From NCBI RefSeq assembly GCF_002760665.1, contig NZ_PDOB01000012.1, forward strand, positions 62,001 to 126,000: a DNA stretch of 64,000 nucleotides, written 5' to 3'. Below the pieces are notes generated by a model. The model searched no databases. It worked only from the letters and a program-made list of their open reading frames with translations, and was not told the origin of the DNA. Source of the DNA: Massilia psychrophila (GTDB lineage: Bacteria; Pseudomonadota; Gammaproteobacteria; Burkholderiales; Burkholderiaceae_D). Position 1 is the stretch's first letter, and the number at the start of each line of letters is the position of its first letter. This document shows, in pieces, positions 27,472-35,556 of this stretch. The position numbers and the translations under genes are program-made.

Positions 27472-28631
27472 GATGGCTTTGATGATATTTCCTTTCCTGT
27501 TTTACACATGGCTTTCACTGCGCCCAATACGGGCACAGGTGGCTTGCCGGACAAAATGCGAAGCTTATCGAACAGCGTCGGCTGCGCCGCATAGAAACGC
27601 TCGATGAGCTGGTGCGGCAGCGTGTAAAAGCGCTGCAAAAGACGATAGCGCTGCGTTGGCGCGCCGGCGAAAAACAGCATTCGGTTCAGCAATCGCATAA
27701 ACCCCTGGCTGCGCCACTGACGCACCGAAAACGCCCGGACATGACGATAGACAGCGTCTGCTTCGAGCGTTTTCAACACCGCGAGTTCGTCCGCCAGGCG
27801 CACGGCGTACAGCAATGAGTATCCGGTTGTGGCATGAAACAGACCCGCCCGCATGCCGCTGCAAGCCAGCGCGCCTTGCTTGTCTTGCCAGAAACGTTCG
27901 ATGTCGCCGGACAGGGCAATGGGCAGAACGCCTGTTTCTTCTCGCGCCACGCCGGCCACCTGCCAGCCTCGGCTTTCAATGTAGGCGCGAATATTGTTTC
28001 GGATGGTCGCAAGATCGAGATCGGGCGTCGTACTGTAATAGGTGTCTTCGACCAGGATGCGCTTTTCATCGAACGGCAGCGTGTACACAAACCGATAGCC
28101 GTCGCTCTGCGCCACGGTGGCATCCATGATGATGGGCAATGCCTGGCCGTGCGGCTGGCGCAGCCTGACTTCTTGACCGACGAATTTCTGGTAGGCATAG
28201 CGCATGTGCTCGGACGGAGCATGCCCGCGCCCGTCGATGACCGCATGCGCGTTGCAGAGCTCGCCATTGATGCGAACGCTGCACCGGGTGACATCGGTCA
28301 CCGATGCATTGAGCACCACCGCACTGTTCAGCGCCCGCATCAGCACGTCATGAAAACGCGCCGAGTCGATGCTGAAACAGGTGGTATCGAGAATCCGGCG
28401 GTGGCCTGGAAAGCGCACTTCGTAGGCCGGCCACTGCCTGACGATCAAGGGCGCTATCCAGGCATGCTGCGCCGCAGTCAGATCCTGCCGATAAAAAGAC
28501 CAAGTATGGTTGCCGCCGAGTGTGGCTTCTTTTTCCACCAGCAAGATGCGCAATGCGGGTTGCAGCACGTGGAGGCGCCATGCAATCAAGCCATTGGCCA
28601 AGCCGCCGCCGACCAAAATCATGTCATGCAT
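27468..28631 (-). CDS. crtY: Lycopene beta-cyclase (CrtY type)
   Basis: 387 residues. Converts lycopene to beta-carotene. The N-terminal fold is MILVGGGLANGLIAWRL, followed by LLVEKEATLGGNHTWSFY, the CrtY signature. FVGQEVRL near residue 145 and FVYTLPFDEKRILVEDTYY near 185 are conserved cyclase blocks. The C-terminal part has GMRAGLFHATTGYSL near 285. The ATG at 28631 (MHDMILVGG) overlaps the crtX end by eight bases (ATGCATGA). An upstream frame opening at 28655 lies inside crtX and is less likely. Confidence 0.93.
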   Translation of the reverse strand: MHDMILVGGGLANGLIAWRLHVLQPALRILLVEKEATLGGNHTWSFYRQDLTAAQHAWIAPLIVRQWPAYEVRFPGHRRILDTTCFSIDSARFHDVLMRALNSAVVLNASVTDVTRCSVRINGELCNAHAVIDGRGHAPSEHMRYAYQKFVGQEVRLRQPHGQALPIIMDATVAQSDGYRFVYTLPFDEKRILVEDTYYSTTPDLDLATIRNNIRAYIESRGWQVAGVAREETGVLPIALSGDIERFWQDKQGALACSGMRAGLFHATTGYSLLYAVRLADELAVLKTLEADAVYRHVRAFSVRQWRSQGFMRLLNRMLFFAGAPTQRYRLLQRFYTLPHQLIERFYAAQPTLFDKLRILSGKPPVPVLGAVKAMCKTGKEISSKPS

Positions 28632-29910
28632 AAACAAGGTGCCTTTCAATCGCATCGCATGCCTGCTGAACGCCGTTTTCCTGCCGGGTTTGCAAACCCA
28701 GTGCGACTGCCTTGTCCTGCATGTCCGCGTTTGCCAGGACGGTTTGCAATGCCTTGCGCAGCGCTCGTTTGCCGGGACGCCGCTTTTTGATGACGATCGC
28801 CACTCCCAGCAAGCTCAGCCGCATCGCGTTGTCGAGTTGATCATGCGCATGCGGCACAACAATCTGCGGCTTTCCCGACTGCAGCGCCTTGAATGAAGTG
28901 GCTGCGCCGCCCGAATGCACGATCATGGCGGCATGGGGAAATACATCCTCGAAGGCTGCGTAGTCGATACGGAAAGCACCATCCGGAAGCGGCGCCGGCA
29001 ACGCCGACGAAGCGGCAAGCCCGCCCATCACCAGCAAGGCCCGCAGGCCCAACGACGCTGCCGCGTTCAGGCTGTCGCGGTAGAAGTCTCCGGCGTCGTT
29101 GCTTGCCGCCGAAGACAAGGTAAAAATTACCAACGGCTTTGAATTTTGCTCAAGAAACTGCTTTAGCTTTGCGGGAACGGGGCCGCTATCGGACAGATAC
29201 AGCGCCGTCCCTGTTTGTACGACTGACGCCGGCCAGTCCGGCTGCCGGCCACCCAGCAACGGTGAGAACATGGCCAATACGCACAGCGGAGAATGCTGTC
29301 CTTCGTACATCGGATGCTGATGATGCACAATCCCGAGTTCCTGCTTCAATTCCAGAACAGGCCTGAGCCACTTTGCCGTGTGAATTTTTACAGAATGAAT
29401 TACTTTTCCGTGCAATTGGGGCGAACGTCCGCACAGCCACGACAACCACGGAAACGGCAGGTAATGAGGGCGCTCATGCGTCGAAAAAAAAGACATCGGT
29501 TGCAGTACCGCAGATACCCAGGGAATCCCGATCCGGGCGGCAACCAGCGGGGCTGCGAGCGCCATCAGCGATTGGCTCACCAGCATGTCGGCGTCTTGCG
29601 TCGCCTGCGCCAGGTCAGCGTAACTTGTACGTATCGATGGTCCCAAATAGTCTCTGTAGACGAATTGCCCGCCAGTTTTGGGGTGCATGTAGCGGGCGTG
29701 AAAGGCCGGCGTGTTGTCGGGATCGGGGCGCATATGGCGAAACCCCAAGCCTGCTTTCAAGATAATGGGTTGATGAATCGCACTACTGGCCACGGTCACG
29801 CGATGGCCTCTTTGTTTCAATTCCAGGCCCAACGCGAGGAAGGGATGCAGATCGCCCAGGGAACCCGCGGTGGCAAAGACGATATGCCGCTGTTTTATGC
29901 CTAGGAGCAT
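28624..29910 (-). CDS. crtX: GT1-family glycosyltransferase, probable carotenoid glycosyltransferase (CrtX position)
   Basis: 428 residues. GT-B fold of the UGT type: N-terminal FATAGSLGDLHPFLALGLEL, and a C-terminal donor-site block with FPHAAMIVHSGGAATSFKAL and GKPQIVVPHAHDQLDNA. The location between crtW and crtY predicts transfer of a sugar from a UDP- or TDP-sugar to the hydroxyl of zeaxanthin or astaxanthin, as CrtX does. The sequence itself looks nearer to sterol/MGT-type glycosyltransferases than to the Pantoea CrtX I remember, so substrate is inference. The ATG overlaps the crtW stop (TAATG). Confidence 0.8.
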   Translation of the reverse strand: MLLGIKQRHIVFATAGSLGDLHPFLALGLELKQRGHRVTVASSAIHQPIILKAGLGFRHMRPDPDNTPAFHARYMHPKTGGQFVYRDYLGPSIRTSYADLAQATQDADMLVSQSLMALAAPLVAARIGIPWVSAVLQPMSFFSTHERPHYLPFPWLSWLCGRSPQLHGKVIHSVKIHTAKWLRPVLELKQELGIVHHQHPMYEGQHSPLCVLAMFSPLLGGRQPDWPASVVQTGTALYLSDSGPVPAKLKQFLEQNSKPLVIFTLSSAASNDAGDFYRDSLNAAASLGLRALLVMGGLAASSALPAPLPDGAFRIDYAAFEDVFPHAAMIVHSGGAATSFKALQSGKPQIVVPHAHDQLDNAMRLSLLGVAIVIKKRRPGKRALRKALQTVLANADMQDKAVALGLQTRQENGVQQACDAIERHLVYA

Positions 29911-30626
29911 TATCGTTTCCTTGCCGCAGGCAAGCGCCACCACGGCATCCCCGGTTGCACATGATGCTCATGGTGATAACCGAAGTGAAAACAGGTCAGC
30001 AATGAAAGGAGATAACCGAACTCGTTGCTGCGCGCATTGTGGCGATCGGGAAAATGGGCTTGGCACGGGGCGGGCAAATGCCGGTGCGGTAAAAACGTTC
30101 CGAAATAAAACAATTGAAAAGAAGACAGAATGCCGGGCAAGGCGAAAAACAGCACGATGTTTTCTACCTTCGCGCCAAGCAGCATATAGAGGCTTACCCG
30201 CAACAACATGATGACTATTTCCCGCAGTCCAACATAGGTTTTCAGGAAGCGGCCGTACCAAGCCAGCGCCTGGCTTGGGGTGTTGGGTGCAAAGTCGGGG
30301 TCATTGACGGACCCGGGATTACGATGATGCAAATGATGCTGGGGCAGCAAACGCTGAAAAGAAAATCCGGCGTACAGCCACACCGCCAGCGCGCCGATCT
30401 TTTCACCCGCCTTGGGGTTGGCTGGCCACAAGGAACCGTGCATGGCATCGTGTGCAATGATGTACATCCCTGCTGAAAGCCAGGTTAAACACGCAATCAA
30501 TAGCATCGACAGCAGCGGATGCTTCAGGTCAATAAAAAATACGCCGAACACATGCAGGCAAACCCATGCGGCCACGATCAACGCAGCCAAAGACAGGCCG
30601 ATCCAGCTCTGCTTGACCGCGCTCAT
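29910..30626 (-). CDS. crtW: Beta-carotene 4-ketolase (CrtW type)
   Basis: 238-residue membrane di-iron oxygenase of the fatty-acid-desaturase fold that adds keto groups at C4/C4' of beta-ionone rings. Histidine boxes: AHDAMHG (residues 58-64), QHHLHHRN (96-103) and HFGYHHEHH (about 214-222), followed by PGMPWWRLP, a strong CrtW signature. The order LYAGFSFQRLLPQHHLHH also fits. The ATG overlaps the crtZ end as ATGA. With CrtZ this permits canthaxanthin, adonixanthin or astaxanthin-type products. Confidence 0.93.
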   Translation of the reverse strand: MSAVKQSWIGLSLAALIVAAWVCLHVFGVFFIDLKHPLLSMLLIACLTWLSAGMYIIAHDAMHGSLWPANPKAGEKIGALAVWLYAGFSFQRLLPQHHLHHRNPGSVNDPDFAPNTPSQALAWYGRFLKTYVGLREIVIMLLRVSLYMLLGAKVENIVLFFALPGILSSFQLFYFGTFLPHRHLPAPCQAHFPDRHNARSNEFGYLLSLLTCFHFGYHHEHHVQPGMPWWRLPAARKR

Positions 30627-31093
30627 GTTTTTTGGAGCTTGCTACGCAATTGCCTGCGTATGGCTTCCACCGGAGGCGTGTACAAAAAGCCGAACGACAC
30701 GCCGCCATGGCGTGTTTTGACCGCGTGATGCAAATAGTGGGCTTTTGTCAGCCGTTGGATATACCGGTTTGTGGGCCGCCATTTGACGCGCACTCTCCGG
30801 TGTATCAGCACGTCGTGAAGAATGCCGTACAGTAAGCCATAAAGGCTGATGCCGAGAGCGATCCACCACAGCGGAGCGTGCATGCCGCCGAGCGCAAACA
30901 ACAAGATCGTGAATAAAATGAATACGACGGCATACCAGTCGTTTGTCTGCCATGCCGCCGATTCATGGGGTGTGTGATGCGACCGATGCCAGCCCCAGCC
31001 GATGCCATGCATGACATATTTGTGGAAAAGCGTAACGGCAAATTCCATGATCAACAGTGTCGCAACAAGAATAAGAAGATGGAAAAGATTCAT
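30623..31093 (-). CDS. crtZ: Beta-carotene 3-hydroxylase (CrtZ type)
   Basis: 156-residue membrane di-iron hydroxylase that adds 3/3'-hydroxyl groups to beta-carotene rings. The histidine motifs are FHKYVMHG near residue 23, GWHRSHHTPHE near 34, LHDVLIHRR near 93 and AHYLHHAVK near 118. The terminal GGVSFGFLYTPPVEA is a typical CrtZ end. About four membrane helices are present. It is the first gene of the crt operon and shares an ATGA overlap with crtW. AT-rich DNA upstream holds the presumed operon promoter. Confidence 0.95.
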   Translation of the reverse strand: MNLFHLLILVATLLIMEFAVTLFHKYVMHGIGWGWHRSHHTPHESAAWQTNDWYAVVFILFTILLFALGGMHAPLWWIALGISLYGLLYGILHDVLIHRRVRVKWRPTNRYIQRLTKAHYLHHAVKTRHGGVSFGFLYTPPVEAIRRQLRSKLQKT

Positions 31094-31146
31094 GTCTGGA
31101 AATAATAATTTCAGTCAATGAAAAAAACGACTCGGATTGAATCGCG

Positions 31147-31273
31147 CTGATCAAATGCAAACTTGAAATAATATTGACACGACAGTTTTAAAGCAGGATT
31201 GATTATCCTATCTTACTATCATAGGCTACAACTAAATGCCGAGTAAAACCGATCAAGCCGAAACTGATCAAAT
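31147..31273. promoter_or_regulatory. Candidate operator region of the crt operon (GATCAA repeats)
   Basis: CTGATCAAAT occurs twice (31147-31156 and 31264-31273), with a third GATCAA at 31251-31256. They flank the candidate promoter at 31202-31231. Spaced same-orientation copies suggest a regulator binding site; no regulator is known for it here. Confidence 0.4.
31202..31231 (-). promoter_or_regulatory. Candidate promoter of the crt operon
   Basis: On the minus strand GATAAT (31202-31207) is preceded by TTGTAG (31226-31231) with an 18-bp spacer. This gives a leader of about 105 nt before the crtZ ATG. The -35 match is modest. Confidence 0.45.
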
Positions 31274-31327
31274 TAGGTCAAGTTATTAAGTAGTTACCGG
31301 AAATTTATTGTGAATTCAGCACCGTGA

Positions 31328-31534
31328 TCACGTCGTCGCGCCCAGGACATTGACCCGTTGCCGGTGCACTCCGGTTTCGGCGCAACGGGTTTGGCCGATC
31401 GGGGTCCATCCGTACTGCAGCGGCGGGATGGCACTGAATCCGGTCTTGTCGAAATACAGCAGGTCGCATTGCCATGGCCTGGCATGGCCGCCGGGATCGA
31501 TGACGACATCGGCAAGCTGACCGCCGGCCGGATT
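31328..31534 (-). pseudogene. IS630-family transposase remnant
   Basis: A 68-codon stretch between an in-frame TAA (31535-31537) and a TGA (31328-31330) on the minus strand. It reads CDLLYFDKTGFSAIPPLQYG, then WTPIGQTR and HRQRVNVLGATT. This is the central DDE part of IS630-type transposases, including the second catalytic Asp in YFDKTGF. The N-terminal DNA-binding part and the C-terminal catalytic Glu region are missing, and there is no start codon or ribosome-binding site. No terminal inverted repeats or TA duplication can be assigned. It sits at the border between the crt cluster and ordinary chromosomal genes. Confidence 0.7.
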
Positions 31535-31631
31535 TTAGCAACCCTCGGCTAGGCGCCGGTGGTTCAGGTAATTGGGGAAATTTAGGAAAAACGCAAGGCG
31601 TTTCGGGGCCGGGAGCCCAAAAACGCCCGGG

Positions 31632-32684
31632 TCAGCCGACGCCGGGCGGCTTGAGCGCTTCGAGCCAGCGGCGCATGCGGCCGGCGTCGGCGGTGCGCGA
31701 CTGCTTGCCCTTTGAATCGAGGAACACCATGATCACCGCGCGGCCCTGGATCATGGCTTGCATGACGAGGCAGCGCCCGGCTTCGTTGATGAATCCGGTT
31801 TTTTGCAGGCCGATTTGCCAATCCGGGCTGGCCACCAGGTAGTTTGTGTTCGAGTAACGCATGACGCGCCCGCCGGCGTCGACCTGATAATTCGGATCGG
31901 TCGAATACTCCCGCAGCAGCGGTTCCTGGTGGGCCACCATGGCCAGCTTGGCCAGGTCGCGCGCGCTCGCCACATTGCGGCGAGACAAGCCGCTTGAATC
32001 GACAAAATGGGTGTCCAGCATGCCCAGCGCGAGCGCCTTGGCATTCATCGCCGCTACAAAGGCAGCGATACCGCCCGGATAATTGCGGCCCAGCGCGGAG
32101 GCGGCGCGATTCTCGGAACTCATCAGGGCGATGTGCAGCAAATCGCCCCGGCTCATGCGGGCGCCCACGCGCAGGCGCGACGACGTGTGTTTTTCATAGT
32201 CGACGTCGGCCTCCGTTACCGCCAGCACTTCATGCATGTCCTGCTGCGCCAGCACGACCACCAGGCCGGTCATCAGCTTGGTGATCGAGGCGATCGGCAA
32301 GGCGACGTTGGCGTTTTTTTCGAACAGGATTTCGGAACTGGACTGGTCGAGCACCAGCGCGACGCTGGAAGCGAGCGCCAGCGGGTCGCGCGTCAGGTTC
32401 AGTCCGGCGACATCGCCGGCGCTGCGCGCTGCCACCAGCGCGTGGGCGTTGCGTACATTGCGATACGTTACAACGCGCTTGCCGCGCACCACTCCGACTT
32501 GCCGTACCACGCGCGGATGATGGACCTTGGCGACGTGCGCTTGCAAACGGCGCTTGACGCCAGCTTTCTTGACTATGTGCTTTTTCACTTTCGCCGCCTG
32601 CGCACCGCCTTCCACTTTGGCTGCGGAAGCCGGCGTCAGGATGAACAGCAGGGAAATAAGGGCACCCAGCGCAAGCTTAACCAT
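31632..32684 (-). CDS. pbpG: D-alanyl-D-alanine endopeptidase (PBP7-type, S11 family)
   Basis: 350 residues, signal peptide ending near TPASAA. It cleaves peptidoglycan cross-links or trims stem peptides in the periplasm. Active-site motifs: SITK (residues 133-136), SSEN near 190 for the SxN box, and KTG in LQKTGFINEAG near 298. An unusual Lys/Arg/His-rich segment of about 50 residues lies between the signal peptide and the catalytic domain and may bind the wall. The start is the ATG at 32684 (MVKLALG) with GGAT nearby; an earlier in-frame ATG at 32738 would put extra polar residues before the signal peptide. Confidence 0.88.
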   Translation of the reverse strand: MVKLALGALISLLFILTPASAAKVEGGAQAAKVKKHIVKKAGVKRRLQAHVAKVHHPRVVRQVGVVRGKRVVTYRNVRNAHALVAARSAGDVAGLNLTRDPLALASSVALVLDQSSSEILFEKNANVALPIASITKLMTGLVVVLAQQDMHEVLAVTEADVDYEKHTSSRLRVGARMSRGDLLHIALMSSENRAASALGRNYPGGIAAFVAAMNAKALALGMLDTHFVDSSGLSRRNVASARDLAKLAMVAHQEPLLREYSTDPNYQVDAGGRVMRYSNTNYLVASPDWQIGLQKTGFINEAGRCLVMQAMIQGRAVIMVFLDSKGKQSRTADAGRMRRWLEALKPPGVG

Positions 32685-32911
32685 CTGTAAATCCTTTTGA
32701 AGCGAACTAAAAACGTGTGTTGCAGTGTAGCAAATCACTCAGCAATCGCAAGCGAATTTAACATTCAGGACCGTAGTTATGCGTTGGCGCAACGGCTGTG
32801 TCGCCACGGTGGCACTCTTACAATAGTTTGCAAATTTTACGGCAAACCATCGTTATGCACCTGTGCAACGGCCGCATCTACATCGTGACGTCCTCGTCAA
32901 TAGTGTACGGC

Positions 32912-33607
32912 TTATTCGGCGAACCGTACGAAGTCGGTCAAAGGTGCGCGCTCCGTCACCAACGAATTTTCGATTTTTTCCAGGTCGGCAAACCCGAGCG
33001 CCATGCCACACACTACGGTCTCGTTTTCAGGCAAGCCCAGCTCTTCGGCGATGATCCGGTGAAATTGGGTAAACGCTGCCTGCGGGCAAGTATCGAGGCC
33101 GCGCCCGCGTGCCGCCACCATAATATTTTGCAAGAACATGCCGTAGTCGAGCCAGGAACCCTGCTCCAGCACGCGGTCGATGGTGAAGATCAGGCCGACA
33201 GGCGCGTCGAAAAACTGGTAATTGCGGCCGTGTTGAGACGCCATGCCAGCCTTATCCTCGCGCGTCAGGCCAAGCAGCGCGTACAGATCCCAGCCGACCT
33301 TGCGACGGCGCTCGATGAAGGGCGACTTCCACTGGCGCGGATAATAAGCGTATTCCTCGGTGTGGGCGCCGACTGCTTCCTTGTCCTGATACACCGCCAT
33401 GATTGCATCCGACAGGCGCTGCTTTGCGCTGCCGGTCAGCACCGTCACCTTCCATGGTTGGGTGTTGGTGCCGGACGGCGCGCGGGCGCTCACCTCGAGG
33501 ATCGCCTCGATGTCCTCGCGTGCGACCGGGGTCGGCAGGAAGGCGCGGATCGAGCGGCGCGATACGATGGCCGCGTCGACGATTTGCTGTTGCGGGTTCG
33601 ACATCAT
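32912..33607 (-). CDS. Nitroreductase-family FMN oxidoreductase
   Basis: 231 residues. The N-terminus VSRRSIRAFLPTPV binds FMN phosphate, ARAPSGTNTQPWKV near residue 38 is the core nitroreductase motif, and WLDYGMFLQNIMVAARGRGL near 135 and ETVVCGMALGFAD near 185 are typical of the family. Members reduce nitroaromatics, quinones or similar compounds with NAD(P)H; the natural substrate is not evident. Two tandem ATG codons (33607 and 33604) follow GGAGACCTG; the first has the better spacing. The EamA gene lies 20 bp upstream, so these may be co-transcribed. Confidence 0.9.
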   Translation of the reverse strand: MMSNPQQQIVDAAIVSRRSIRAFLPTPVAREDIEAILEVSARAPSGTNTQPWKVTVLTGSAKQRLSDAIMAVYQDKEAVGAHTEEYAYYPRQWKSPFIERRRKVGWDLYALLGLTREDKAGMASQHGRNYQFFDAPVGLIFTIDRVLEQGSWLDYGMFLQNIMVAARGRGLDTCPQAAFTQFHRIIAEELGLPENETVVCGMALGFADLEKIENSLVTERAPLTDFVRFAE

Positions 33608-33627
33608 CAGGTCTCCAGTTTTTTCAA

Positions 33628-34533
33628 CTATTTCTTTACAACGAATATTACGCCGATCACCGCGACCGCCATGCCGAGCATGCCGACCAGGTTGAACACC
33701 TCGCCAAACATGATCCACGCCATCACCGCCGTGGTCGGCGGAGTCAGGTACAACAGGCTGGTGACCTGGGTGGCGTCGCTGCGCCGCAGCAACTTGAACA
33801 GCAGGAAAATCGCGCCGATCGACAAGGCCATCACCGACCACAGCAAGGCGCCGACAAAACGCGGCGTCCACGCCACGCTGGTCAAGGGCAAGCTGAAGCT
33901 TTCAAACAGCACGGCCGGCGGCAGCAGCACCAGCACGGTAACGGCGAACTGGACGATAGTGCCGGTGCGCAAGTCAAAGCGCGGGCAAAACCGCTTCTGG
34001 TACATGGTGCCGGCAGTAATCGAAAACAAAGCCATCAGGCAAAACCCGATCGACAGCGCCGACAGGCCCACCAGCGTGACTTTCGCGGCGACCACCAGCG
34101 TCACGCCGGCCAGGCCGAACAACAATCCCAGCCATTGGCGCGGCCTGACCTTCTCGCCGATCAGTGGCGCGAATGCGGCGGTCAGGATCGGCTGCATGCC
34201 GACGATCAGGGCCGCCAAGCCGGCCGGCATGCCCAGCTTGATCGCGCACCAGACGCCGGAGAGGTAGCCGGCCTGCATCAGCAAGCCGGCGACAGCGATG
34301 TGGCCGATCGCGCTGCCCCGCGGCCACGGGGCTTTCCAGATCAACACGCAGGGAACCAGCAACAGCAGCACGCCGCAGCAGCGCAGGATCAGGAACGTCA
34401 GCGGCGGCGCGAACGGCAGGCCGAACTTGGCGACGATGAAGCCGGTACTCCAGAGCAACACGAAAAAAATCGGAATCGGCGACAGCCAGGGCGCGCTTGC
34501 TTGCGCTGCGGCGTCAGGTAAATTATTTGACAT
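33628..34533 (-). CDS. EamA/DMT-superfamily permease
   Basis: 301-residue membrane protein with about ten helices in two EamA repeats. The first begins PIFFVLLWSTGFIVAKFGL, a common start of this subgroup. The block ALIVGMQPILTAAFAPLIGE near residue 105 ends the first repeat and SLLYLTPPTTAVMAWIMFGE near 255 is the corresponding late block. The substrate is unknown. The ATG at 34533 was chosen over an in-frame upstream one at 34563. It is not closely similar to the other EamA protein in this window (9734). Confidence 0.85.
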   Translation of the reverse strand: MSNNLPDAAAQASAPWLSPIPIFFVLLWSTGFIVAKFGLPFAPPLTFLILRCCGVLLLLVPCVLIWKAPWPRGSAIGHIAVAGLLMQAGYLSGVWCAIKLGMPAGLAALIVGMQPILTAAFAPLIGEKVRPRQWLGLLFGLAGVTLVVAAKVTLVGLSALSIGFCLMALFSITAGTMYQKRFCPRFDLRTGTIVQFAVTVLVLLPPAVLFESFSLPLTSVAWTPRFVGALLWSVMALSIGAIFLLFKLLRRSDATQVTSLLYLTPPTTAVMAWIMFGEVFNLVGMLGMAVAVIGVIFVVKK

Positions 34534-34909
34534 GGATCTAGAGCGCGTTGATAAGGAAAACACAGCCGATGCGCCGAACCGGCAGGCAGGAAGCGCAAGT
34601 AGAAATTTTAATTTGGCAAGTCTACCATGGGCATCTCAAAAGGTTTCCACGCTTTAATTGCCTAAGAACACGGAATTTCATGCACTGTACATAGTTGATT
34701 TTTATGTAATCAGGCTTGATTTAATTTTAATTTGTGCGCCGCACCAAAAACACTTGACGCACGTTTAAATTTACGTAGAATAGACTTTGTTGCGCTGCAC
34801 AATACGACGTCAGCGATAAGATTTCTAGGATTCACCTGCTTCACCGGTACACAGCAACATCGTTATCAACGCTTAATAAACGCTTATTCAACTACTATTG
34901 GAGAATTAC
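34534..34909. other. Intergenic control region of the phasin gene
   Basis: 376 bp, AT-rich, with no gene. It contains the divergent start region of the EamA gene and the promoter and roughly 120-nt leader of phaP. Confidence 0.6.
34754..34781 (+). promoter_or_regulatory. Sigma70-type promoter of phaP
   Basis: TTGACG (34754-34759), a 16-bp spacer, then TAGAAT (34776-34781). Transcription would begin about 120 bp before the phasin ATG. It is the best promoter match in this intergenic region. Confidence 0.65.
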
Positions 34910-35467
34910 ATGTTTGCAATCCCTGAGCAGTTTTCGAATGCCACCAAAGCCAGCTTCGAATCGCAATTCGCCGTCTTCTCGTCGCTGACCGCCAAAGCCT
35001 TCGAAGGCATCGAAAAGCTCGTCGAACTGAACATCACCGCCGCCAAGGCGTCGCTCGAAGAGTCGTCGGTTGCAACGCGTCAACTGCTGGCAGCCAAGGA
35101 CCCACAAGAATTTTTCTCGCTGACGGCCGCGCAAATTCAGCCGACCGCTGAAAAAGCGATGTCGTACAGCAAGCAAGTCGCTGCCATCGCCGCCGGCACC
35201 CAGGCCGAGTTCACTAAGGCCGCCGAAACCCAGATCGCCGAAACCAATCGCAAAGTCATCAGCCTGGTCGACGAAGTGAGCAAGAATGCGCCAGCCGGCA
35301 CGGAAAATGTCGTTGCAGCGTTCAAATCGTCGATCGGCAACGCCAACGCTGGCTACGAGCAATTGACCAAGACCACCAAGCAAGCAGTGGAAGCGATCGA
35401 AACCAACATGAGCGCCGCCGTCAATCAGTTCACCACCGCTGCCCAGAAGGTCGCCACCAAAGCCTAA
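34910..35467 (+). CDS. phaP: Phasin (polyhydroxyalkanoate granule-associated protein)
   Basis: 185-residue, almost entirely helical protein rich in Ala, Lys, Glu and Thr, with few aromatics. The N-terminus [19 protein letters not shown], the middle [17 protein letters not shown] and the end [12 protein letters not shown] are typical of the betaproteobacterial phasin family. Phasins coat PHB granules and control their size and number. The ATG at 34910 follows TTGGAGAA; an in-frame ATG at 34898 lies over the ribosome-binding site. A strong terminator follows, so it is a single-gene unit. No phaC/phaA/phaB is adjacent. Confidence 0.93.
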   Translation: MFAIPEQFSNATKASFESQFAVFSSLTAKAFEGIEKLVELNITAAKASLEESSVATRQLLAAKDPQEFFSLTAAQIQPTAEKAMSYSKQVAAIAAGTQAEFTKAAETQIAETNRKVISLVDEVSKNAPAGTENVVAAFKSSIGNANAGYEQLTKTTKQAVEAIETNMSAAVNQFTTAAQKVATKA

Positions 35468-35502
35468 TTGGCAAGTAAGCGATACCTCATCCGGTTCGCC
35501 GG

Positions 35503-35538
35503 AAAAAAAATGCCTCGATTCGTCGAGGCATTTTTTTT
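35503..35538. terminator. Bidirectional rho-independent terminator, phaP/livF
   Basis: TGCCTCGA and TCGAGGCA form a perfect 8-bp stem around TTCG, flanked by eight A on the left and eight T on the right. It serves the convergent phaP and liv transcripts. Confidence 0.9.
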
Positions 35539-35556
35539 GCACCAACTGACCTCGGC

